Part shown: piece by piece, positions 15,564 to 22,192 of the stretch
Layout of the letters: each line of letters opens with the position of its first letter
Numbering within the stretch: the stretch's first letter is position 1
Assembly: GCA_016285615.1 (NCBI GenBank)
Contig: JAEERB010000023.1
Span: 1-22,192 of the forward strand
Origin: Bacteroidales bacterium
Lineage (GTDB): Bacteria; Bacteroidota; Bacteroidia; Bacteroidales; WCHB1-69
DNA length: 22,192 nt
Direction: 5' to 3'
Made by a program: the position numbers and the translations under genes
Notes under the pieces: model-generated
Databases searched by the model: none
The model's input: the letters and a program-made list of their open reading frames with translations, nothing else
What the model was told of the DNA's origin: nothing

Positions 15564-18500
15564 ATGGCTTTCAGAAAAGATAATAATACAAGAAAAGAGT
15601 TTTCAAAAATCACCATCAGCCTGGCTTCTCCCGAGACCATCCTCGAGCAGTCGCACGGTGAGGTTTTGAAACCGGAAACCATCAACTACAGAACTTACAA
15701 ACCCGAACGGGAAGGTCTGTTCTGCGAAAAGATTTTCGGTCCTGTAAAAGACTGGGAATGCCATTGCGGTAAATACAAACGCATCCGTTATAAAGGTGTT
15801 GTTTGCGACCGCTGCGGTGTGGAAGTGACCGAGAAGAAAGTCCGTAGAGAGCGTATGGGCCACATCCAGTTAGTTGTGCCCGTGGCTCACATCTGGTTCT
15901 TCAAAACTCTGCCCAACAAGATTGGTGCTTTGTTAGGTCTCACCTCCAAGGTGATTGAATCCATCATTTATTACGAGAAATACATCGTTATCCAACCAGG
16001 CCAGGCCGAAAGCGACACTATCAAGAAGATGACGCTGCTGACCGAGGAAGAGTACTTTGAGATTATCGACCAGCTGCCTCCTGAAAACAGACTGCTGGAA
16101 GACAGCGATCCCAACAAATTCATCGCCAAGATGGGTGCTGAAGCATTGTACGACCTGCTGTCACAAATAGATTTGGATAAAGAATCCTACGCACTGAGAG
16201 ACAAGGCCAACAAAGAGACCTCACAACAGAGAAAGCAAGAGACGCTGAAACGTCTGAAAGTATTCGAAGCTTTCAGAGACAGCCGGAAACGTGCTATCAA
16301 CAAGCCCGAATGGATGATTATCAAGATCGTTCCCGTCATTCCGCCCGAACTGCGTCCTTTGGTACCTCTGGATGGTGGCCGCTTTGCCACTTCCGACCTC
16401 AACGACCTCTATCGTAGAGTTATCATCAGAAACAACCGTCTGAAACGATTAATCGAAATCAAGGCTCCCGATGTGATTATGCGTAACGAAAAACGTATGT
16501 TACAGGAAGCTGTCGATTCATTGTTCGACAACTCACGTAAGACCAACTCTGTGAAGACAGAATCGAACAGAGCCCTGAAGTCACTCTCCGACAGTTTGAA
16601 AGGTAAACAAGGTCGTTTCCGTCAGAACCTGTTGGGTAAGCGTGTTGACTATTCAGGTCGTTCGGTTATCGTGGTTGGTCCCGAGCTGCATTTGAACGAA
16701 TGCGGTCTGCCGAAAGACATGGCAGCTGAGCTTTTCAAACCTTTCGTTATCAGAAAGATATTGGAAAGAGGTATCGTTAAGACTGTTAAATCAGCAAAGA
16801 AGATTGTTGACAGAAAAGACCCCGTTGTTTGGGAAATTCTGGAAAACATATTGAAAGGTCACCCTGTCATGCTGAACCGTGCTCCTACTTTGCACCGTTT
16901 AGGTATTCAGGCCTTCCAGCCGCGTTTGGTTGAAGGAAAGGCTATCAGACTTCACCCCTTGTGCTGTACGGCATTCAACGCCGACTTCGACGGTGACCAG
17001 ATGGCTGTTCACGTTCCGCTGGGCAACGCTGCTATCCTCGAGGCTCAAATGCTGATGCTGGCTTCGCACAACATCTTGAACCCCGCCAATGGTGCGCCTA
17101 TCACCGTGCCTTCACAGGATATGGTGCTTGGTTTGTACTACATCACCAAAGAGCTGCGCTCGATGGGTGATTTGAAAGTGCCGGGCGAAGGCATGAAGTT
17201 CTACTCTGCCGAAGAAGTGCTCATCGCTTACAATGAAGGTAGAGTTCACCTCAACGCCATGATCAAGTGCCGTGTAGATGTTAAAGGTGACGGCAAATTA
17301 GAACTGATTGACACTACCGTAGGTCGTATCATCTTCAACCAAGTGGTACCTCAAGGTATTGGATATATCAACGAACTGCTGACCAAGAAGTCGTTACGTG
17401 ACATCATTGGTGATGTGCTGTACCACACTGGCAACGCCAAGACCGCCAAATTCTTGGACGACATCATGAGCCTCGGTTTCAACATGGCCTTCAAGGGCGG
17501 TTTGTCATTCAACCTCGGCGACGTGATTATTCCTGCCGCCAAGGCCGACTTGATTGCTGAATCAAATGCTCAGGTTGACGAAATCATGATGAACTACAAC
17601 ATGGGTTTCATCACCAACACCGAGCGTTACAATCAGGTAGTAGACGTTTGGTCACACACCAACGCCCGTCTGAGCGACATCTTGATGAAAGAAATCGCTG
17701 CCGACCGTCAAGGTTTCAACCCTGTACACATGATGCGTCACTCTGGTGCCCGTGGTTCTGCCGAACAGATTCGTCAGTTGTCGGGTATGCGTGGTTTGAT
17801 GGCAAAACCTACCAAGGCTGGTGCCAACGGTGGCGAAATTATCGAAAACCCCATCTTGTCAAACTTCAAGGAAGGTTTGTCAGTATTGGAATACTTCATT
17901 TCTACTCACGGTGCTCGTAAAGGTTTGGCCGATACCGCTTTGAAGACCGCCGACGCCGGTTATCTGACCCGTCGTCTGGTTGACGTTTCTCAAGACGTTA
18001 TCATCACCGAAGAAGACTGCGGTACTTTGAGAGGTATGACCGTTTCGGCATTGAAGAAGAATGAAGAAGTAACCGAAACTTTGTACGACCGTCTGTTAGG
18101 CCGTGTAACATTACATGATATCTATCATCCGCAAACTGGCGAGCTGATTGCCAAGGCTGGCGAAGAGCTGACCGAAGACATCTGCCAAACCATTGAGGAT
18201 TCCCCGATTGAAGAGGTTGAAATCCGTTCGGTGCCCACTTGCGAATCGAAGCAAGGTGTATGTCAGAAGTGCTACGGTCGAAATCTGGCTACTGGCCGTC
18301 TGGTACAAATCGGTGAAGCTGTCGGCGTTATCGCTGCACAATCCATCGGTGAGCCTGGTACTCAGTTGACTCTGCGTACGTTCCACGTCGGTGGTGTTGC
18401 CGGTAACATTGCCGCCAACAGTAAGATTGAGGCCAAATACGATGGTGTGCTCAGCATTGATGAGTTGAGAGCACTGGAGAAGACCGACGAGAACGGCAAG

Positions 18501-19835
18501 ACCTACTTCAAGGTTATCGGCCGTTCGGCAGAAATGAAGATTATCGACGTCAAGACCGGCGTTGCTCTCTCCTCTGCCAACATTCCTTACGGTGCCAACT
18601 TATATTTCAAACACGGTGATACCATCCAGAAGGGTGATTTAATCTCCGATTGGGATCCCTTCAACGCTGTCATCATCTCCGATGTGGCTGGTAAGGTTGA
18701 ATTCAATGATATTATTGAAGGTGTTACCTACCGTGTTGAAACCGACGAACAGACCAACATTCACGATAAGGTGATCATCGAAAGCCGTCTGAAGAACAAG
18801 AACCCCAGCGTGGGTATCTTCGACAAGGAAGGCAATCTGGTCAAGACCTTCGACATTCCTGTGGGTGCTCGTATGGCCGTTGAAGAAGGACAAGTTATCG
18901 ACACTGGTGAAATTCTGGTTAAGATACCTCGTTCATTCGGTAAGTCAGGCGATATCACGGGCGGTCTGCCGCGCGTAACCGAGTTGTTCGAAGCACGTAA
19001 CCCCTCCGACCCCGCTATCGTATCCGAAATCGACGGTGTGGTTTCCTTCGAAAAGAAACTGAAGAGAGGTAACCGTTGCGTTAAGATCACCTCGAAGACT
19101 GGCGAAGAGAAAACTTACCTCATCCCCACTTCGAAACAGATTTTGGCTCAAGAGAACGACTACGTGAAAGCTGGTACTCCGCTGTCTGAAGGTTCGCTCA
19201 CACCTGCCGACATCCTCTCTATCAAGGGTGCCATGAAGGTTCAGGAATACATCGTGAACGAAATTCAGGATGTGTACAGACGTCAGGGTGTGAAGATCAA
19301 CGACAAGCACTTTGAAGTGATTGTACGTCAGATGATGCGTAAGATGGAAATCGAAGACCCAGGTGACACCAAGTTCTTGCAAGGTGAATTGATCAACAAG
19401 ATCGATTTCCAAGAAGAGAACGATGCTATTTGGGAAATGAAAGTGATTACCAACGCTGGCGATTCCACCGAATACCACGAAGGACAGATTATCAACGCCA
19501 AGAAACTCCGTGACGAGAACTCGCTGCTCAAACGCCGCGACTTAAAACTCATCGAGGTTCGCGATGCTCGTCCTGCCACTGGTAAGCCCATCTTACAAGG
19601 TATCACCAGAGCTTCCTTACAGACTCGCAGCTTCATTTCAGCTGCCGCATTCCAGGAGACTACGAAAGTATTGACCGAGGCTGCCATCAACGCCAAATCG
19701 GATAGTTTGGTCGGCTTGAAGGAAAATGTTATCGTAGGTCACCTCATCCCCGCTGGTACAGGTTTGAAGAAATATCAAAATCTGGAAGTCGGTTCGATGG
19801 AAGAATACGAAAGTCTGATGGCTTCGAAAGAATAA
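15564..19835 (+). CDS. rpoC: DNA-directed RNA polymerase subunit beta-prime
   Basis: This 1423-residue subunit carries the catalytic NADFDGD motif with the three magnesium-binding aspartates Asp474, Asp476 and Asp478. The N-terminal zinc site has Cys66, Cys68, Cys81 and Cys84. The second zinc site has Cys819, Cys893, Cys900 and Cys903, with canonical spacing. The trigger-loop region and the [15 protein letters not shown] element are intact, and the C-terminal clamp segment ends with [15 protein letters not shown]. Length is normal and no insertion stands out. Translation starts 23 bp after the rpoB stop behind an A-rich stretch. A rho-independent terminator follows. Confidence 0.99.
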   Translation: MAFRKDNNTRKEFSKITISLASPETILEQSHGEVLKPETINYRTYKPEREGLFCEKIFGPVKDWECHCGKYKRIRYKGVVCDRCGVEVTEKKVRRERMGHIQLVVPVAHIWFFKTLPNKIGALLGLTSKVIESIIYYEKYIVIQPGQAESDTIKKMTLLTEEEYFEIIDQLPPENRLLEDSDPNKFIAKMGAEALYDLLSQIDLDKESYALRDKANKETSQQRKQETLKRLKVFEAFRDSRKRAINKPEWMIIKIVPVIPPELRPLVPLDGGRFATSDLNDLYRRVIIRNNRLKRLIEIKAPDVIMRNEKRMLQEAVDSLFDNSRKTNSVKTESNRALKSLSDSLKGKQGRFRQNLLGKRVDYSGRSVIVVGPELHLNECGLPKDMAAELFKPFVIRKILERGIVKTVKSAKKIVDRKDPVVWEILENILKGHPVMLNRAPTLHRLGIQAFQPRLVEGKAIRLHPLCCTAFNADFDGDQMAVHVPLGNAAILEAQMLMLASHNILNPANGAPITVPSQDMVLGLYYITKELRSMGDLKVPGEGMKFYSAEEVLIAYNEGRVHLNAMIKCRVDVKGDGKLELIDTTVGRIIFNQVVPQGIGYINELLTKKSLRDIIGDVLYHTGNAKTAKFLDDIMSLGFNMAFKGGLSFNLGDVIIPAAKADLIAESNAQVDEIMMNYNMGFITNTERYNQVVDVWSHTNARLSDILMKEIAADRQGFNPVHMMRHSGARGSAEQIRQLSGMRGLMAKPTKAGANGGEIIENPILSNFKEGLSVLEYFISTHGARKGLADTALKTADAGYLTRRLVDVSQDVIITEEDCGTLRGMTVSALKKNEEVTETLYDRLLGRVTLHDIYHPQTGELIAKAGEELTEDICQTIEDSPIEEVEIRSVPTCESKQGVCQKCYGRNLATGRLVQIGEAVGVIAAQSIGEPGTQLTLRTFHVGGVAGNIAANSKIEAKYDGVLSIDELRALEKTDENGKTYFKVIGRSAEMKIIDVKTGVALSSANIPYGANLYFKHGDTIQKGDLISDWDPFNAVIISDVAGKVEFNDIIEGVTYRVETDEQTNIHDKVIIESRLKNKNPSVGIFDKEGNLVKTFDIPVGARMAVEEGQVIDTGEILVKIPRSFGKSGDITGGLPRVTELFEARNPSDPAIVSEIDGVVSFEKKLKRGNRCVKITSKTGEEKTYLIPTSKQILAQENDYVKAGTPLSEGSLTPADILSIKGAMKVQEYIVNEIQDVYRRQGVKINDKHFEVIVRQMMRKMEIEDPGDTKFLQGELINKIDFQEENDAIWEMKVITNAGDSTEYHEGQIINAKKLRDENSLLKRRDLKLIEVRDARPATGKPILQGITRASLQTRSFISAAAFQETTKVLTEAAINAKSDSLVGLKENVIVGHLIPAGTGLKKYQNLEVGSMEEYESLMASKE

Positions 19836-19843
19836 CAACAACG

Positions 19844-19877
19844 ATCAGCTGTCAGTTTTCTGGCAGCTGATTTTTTT
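19844..19877 (+). terminator. Rho-independent terminator after rpoC
   Basis: ATCAGCTGTCAG (19844-19855), a TTTT loop and CTGGCAGCTGAT (19860-19871) form a 12-bp stem with one G-U pair, followed by a run of Ts (19871-19877). It starts 9 bp after the rpoC stop codon and lies before the DUF3467 gene. Confidence 0.9.
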
Positions 19878-19893
19878 AATAAAAGAATTCATT

Positions 19894-20190
19894 ATGGAAG
19901 AGAAAAAATTAGACGTGAATGTAAGTGAGGAAGTGGCTCAAGGCAACTACGCCAATCTGGCCATTATCACCCATTCCAATAACGAGTTCATTCTGGACTT
20001 TGCATCCTTGATGCCCGGATTCAACAAGGCTAACGTGCGTTCACGCATTATCATGACTCCGCTTAATGCCAAAAGACTGCTGGCCGCTTTGAACGAAAAC
20101 ATTAAGAAATTCGAAGAAAAGAATGGCCCCATCAGCGACAACCACACCGAACCCTTCCCCATTATGGGTGGCAACGGCGGTTTAGCCTAA
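19894..20190 (+). CDS. DUF3467 domain-containing protein
   Basis: This 98-residue protein is a DUF3467 member, with YANLAIITHSNNEFILDF and SRIIMTPLNAKRLLAALNENI as the recognisable core. The C-terminus (PIMGGNGGLA) is Gly-rich and probably flexible. It lacks a signal peptide or membrane segment, so it is likely cytoplasmic. Function is unknown. From memory, it sits directly after rpoC in many Bacteroidota, which suggests a link to transcription or to the same growth control. Here the rpoC terminator lies in the 58-bp gap and I see no separate promoter in that gap, so it would depend on read-through or on a promoter inside rpoC. The start is ATG at 19894. Confidence 0.9.
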   Translation: MEEKKLDVNVSEEVAQGNYANLAIITHSNNEFILDFASLMPGFNKANVRSRIIMTPLNAKRLLAALNENIKKFEEKNGPISDNHTEPFPIMGGNGGLA

Positions 20191-20214
20191 CAACAAGACA
20201 CAAAATTCATTTTT

Positions 20215-20246
20215 AAAGCGTTGCAGACTTCTGTAACGCTTTTTTT
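20215..20246 (+). terminator. Rho-independent terminator after DUF3467
   Basis: AAAGCGTTGCAG (20215-20226), loop ACTT and CTGTAACGCTTT (20231-20242) form a 12-bp stem with one G-U pair, followed by a T-tract to 20246. It closes the transcription unit of the RNA polymerase cluster. Confidence 0.9.
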
Positions 20247-20260
20247 ATTGCAAAAAAATT

Positions 20261-20268
20261 TATATTTG
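20261..20268 (+). promoter_or_regulatory. Likely -7 promoter element for the right-edge secreted protein
   Basis: TATATTTG matches TAnnTTTG exactly and lies 23 bp before the ATG at 20292. There is no clear -33 TTTG at the usual distance; the area is the T-tract of the preceding terminator. Confidence 0.55.
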
Positions 20269-20291
20269 CAACACAAATCAAAAACAAAACC

Positions 20292-22192
20292 ATGATTAAG
20301 AAACTGCTCACTATTTTAAGCGTATTGCTCTGTATTGGCTTATCTGCACAGAGCCAGATTCAAGTCAACTTCACCGGCAAAACGACCAACGATGTCTATC
20401 AAAAGCTTGACAGTGTCAAATTCAGGAACACCACACGAAACTGGAGCGACATGCTCTATTACCCCGACACGACACTGACATTTCCTGTCGCCGGCATACA
20501 ACAGTTTTCTAACCAATCGTCCAATGTGACATTGCGCCAGAATGTGCCCAACCCGTTCAATGGCATCACACAATTCATTTTGGTTGCCCAAGAAAAGACA
20601 AAAGTTAATTTGGAGATATATGACCTGAACGGCAAGAAAGTGGCCGCCTATCACAACAATTTGGGTCGCGGAGAGCATCTTTTCCAAGCTACACTCAGCA
20701 CACCACAAACTTACTTGCTCAGTGCCAACTCGAACAACGGTAGCACAACCATCAAAATGATAAATTTAGGCAACACGGGCCAAGCCTGCAAACTGGAATA
20801 CCTGAGCAGCATGCCGCTGCAACAGGAGATGTGCAAGAAAGATGTGGATAAGAATTGCGCCTACAACGACAGAATGACCTACACAGGCTACTGCACGCAA
20901 AGAGGCAAGGTTATGACTGCCGAGATGACGAGCCGCATCACCACCAATGAGACCATCACTTTTACATTCCCCTGCTATCTGCCCGAAGGTGCATCGCTTG
21001 TCATCAACACGGGCGAGGCCAGCGACATTGCCTGCCATGACGCCAAACTGTCGGCCGACTGGACCGGAACCAATATCGCTGCCGATGAAGTAGGATTCTA
21101 TTACCGCCGCAGCACCAGCGATGAATGGACTATTGTGACTTGTAATCACACCCAAAAACAATTCTCTTATGCAGTGCATGATCTCGTACCCAAAAGCACC
21201 TTTATCTTTAAAGGTTATGCCAAATATTGCGACGAGATCTTCTTTGGCGAAGAACAGACCTTTATCACTCCCGAAGCTATTCCTTCAGAGATTTACACAG
21301 ACCCTGCCACCAATGTTCTCTATGTTTCTGCCTTCTTAAAAGGACATTTCGTACAAAGAGAAGACAAATTATTGGCCATAGGATTTGAAGTTAAGAGAGA
21401 CGGCGTATGGGCCAAAGCCTTCGAAGCTACCGGCTCACAAGTAAAGACTCCTTTCCAGTACTTTATCTACGACTTGCTGCCCGACACACAATACGATTAC
21501 CGCGCATACGCCATCAACGAAACCGACACACTATATGCTACACCGCAACAATTTACGACACAGCCTATCGTAGCACCTCAAGTGTTCATCGACAGTATAA
21601 CAGATGTTAGCAGTGCTTACGCCAGCATCTATGCCCGCGCCATCAAGGGCGATTTCGACTTCAACTCATGCGGCATCGCCTACAAGAAAGCCAGTGAGTC
21701 GGATTGGAACAAACGCCCCTTAGAGATGAAGGACGATCAGTTCTCGACCAAGATTCCACGTTTGACCCCCGACACCAAATATGAAGTTAAGGCTTACGTA
21801 ACCACAGAGTTCGACTTGATTTACTATAGCGATGTCCACACCTTCAAGACCGACACCGGCTCGGCTGATGTGTTCCCCAACTGCGGTACTGTTACCGATA
21901 TCGACGGAAACACCTACCAGACAATTGTCATTGGCGAGCAATGCTGGATGAGAGAAAACCTGCGCGTGACCAAGTACCCTGACGGCACCGCAATGACACC
22001 CACCGACCATATATATACCATCCGTGACTATAGCGCATACCAATCGGAATATCTCGTGCTGGATGGCGAGTATTTCTATTCGTTGTGCGATGCCACAAAG
22101 AAGACCTACAGCACAACCTCCAACTGTAAATTGATGCAAATAACAGGTACGGCTGTGGGCAAGCGCGGCATTTGTCCCGACGGCTGGCATAT
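20292..22192 (+). CDS. Secreted FISUMP-domain protein with fibronectin-like repeats (3' end cut)
   Basis: The frame is open from ATG 20292 to the window end (633 codons), so the C-terminus is missing. A signal peptide (residues 1-20, ending LSAQ) suggests export; no clear lipobox is seen. Residues about 78-160 resemble a T9SS sorting domain: VPNPFNGITQFILV, LEIYDLNGKKVAAY, then TYLLSANSNNGSTTIKM. Three fibronectin type III-like repeats follow (about 237-327, 328-424 and 425-521), each ending near a motif like TFIT, FTT or TFKT. From about residue 532 (GTVTDIDGNTYQTIVIG, then CWMRENLRVTKYPDG) the FISUMP (Fib_succ_major) domain begins, with paired Cys residues. The role is unknown; adhesion or cell-surface carbohydrate contact is plausible. 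It has its own promoter and follows a strong terminator, so it is independent of the polymerase cluster. Confidence 0.85.
   Translation, partial: MIKKLLTILSVLLCIGLSAQSQIQVNFTGKTTNDVYQKLDSVKFRNTTRNWSDMLYYPDTTLTFPVAGIQQFSNQSSNVTLRQNVPNPFNGITQFILVAQEKTKVNLEIYDLNGKKVAAYHNNLGRGEHLFQATLSTPQTYLLSANSNNGSTTIKMINLGNTGQACKLEYLSSMPLQQEMCKKDVDKNCAYNDRMTYTGYCTQRGKVMTAEMTSRITTNETITFTFPCYLPEGASLVINTGEASDIACHDAKLSADWTGTNIAADEVGFYYRRSTSDEWTIVTCNHTQKQFSYAVHDLVPKSTFIFKGYAKYCDEIFFGEEQTFITPEAIPSEIYTDPATNVLYVSAFLKGHFVQREDKLLAIGFEVKRDGVWAKAFEATGSQVKTPFQYFIYDLLPDTQYDYRAYAINETDTLYATPQQFTTQPIVAPQVFIDSITDVSSAYASIYARAIKGDFDFNSCGIAYKKASESDWNKRPLEMKDDQFSTKIPRLTPDTKYEVKAYVTTEFDLIYYSDVHTFKTDTGSADVFPNCGTVTDIDGNTYQTIVIGEQCWMRENLRVTKYPDGTAMTPTDHIYTIRDYSAYQSEYLVLDGEYFYSLCDATKKTYSTTSNCKLMQITGTAVGKRGICPDGWH

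Noticed and set aside
18945..19478. Leftward frame of 177 codons within rpoC
   Set aside because: It is antisense to the conserved C-terminal part of rpoC and has no supporting motif or start context.

Overview
The window looks like chromosome of a Bacteroidota bacterium, most likely an uncultured member of Bacteroidales. The evidence is: Bacteroidota-type -7 promoter elements (TAnnTTTG), A-rich translation starts without Shine-Dalgarno motifs, a type IX secretion (T9SS) sorting-domain protein, FISUMP/fibronectin-like secreted proteins, a vWA + DUF4159 pair, and RNA polymerase subunits of the expected size with a DUF3467 gene directly after rpoC. Species cannot be named from this sequence alone.

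Layout. Positions 1-5136 are read leftwards. From upstream to downstream they hold gcvP (glycine decarboxylase P protein), an SDR-type L-threonine 3-dehydrogenase, a terminator, a short T9SS sorting-domain protein, and the 5' part of a secreted surface protein that runs off the left edge. A divergent promoter region (5137-5277) separates these from the rightward half. There, a 699-residue vWA membrane protein, a spacer built of simple repeats, and a DUF4159 protein precede the transcription/translation cluster secE-nusG-rplK-rplA-rplJ-rplL-rpoB-rpoC, followed by a DUF3467 gene. Terminators follow rpoC and DUF3467. The right edge cuts a large secreted protein with a sorting-domain-like module, three fibronectin-like repeats and the start of a FISUMP domain.

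How the genes work together. Threonine dehydrogenase and GcvP form a small amino-acid catabolic pair (threonine to glycine, then glycine cleavage). The central cluster makes the SecE translocase subunit, the NusG elongation factor, the L11/L1 and L10/L7-L12 stalk proteins, and the two largest RNA polymerase subunits. The secE promoter is clear and is followed by a leader of roughly 190 nt. A strong hairpin sits between rplL and rpoB.

Most unusual signals. A 30-bp perfect palindrome supplies the stop codon of the T9SS gene, and a related copy lies in frame inside the same gene, as if a small palindromic repeat had been inserted into coding DNA. Other points are a 17-nt word shared by two unrelated spacers, an apparently N-terminal sorting-domain-like module in the right-edge protein, and structured spacers inside the ribosomal protein/RNA polymerase cluster. 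I saw no CRISPR array, tRNA, rRNA, transposase or phage module.
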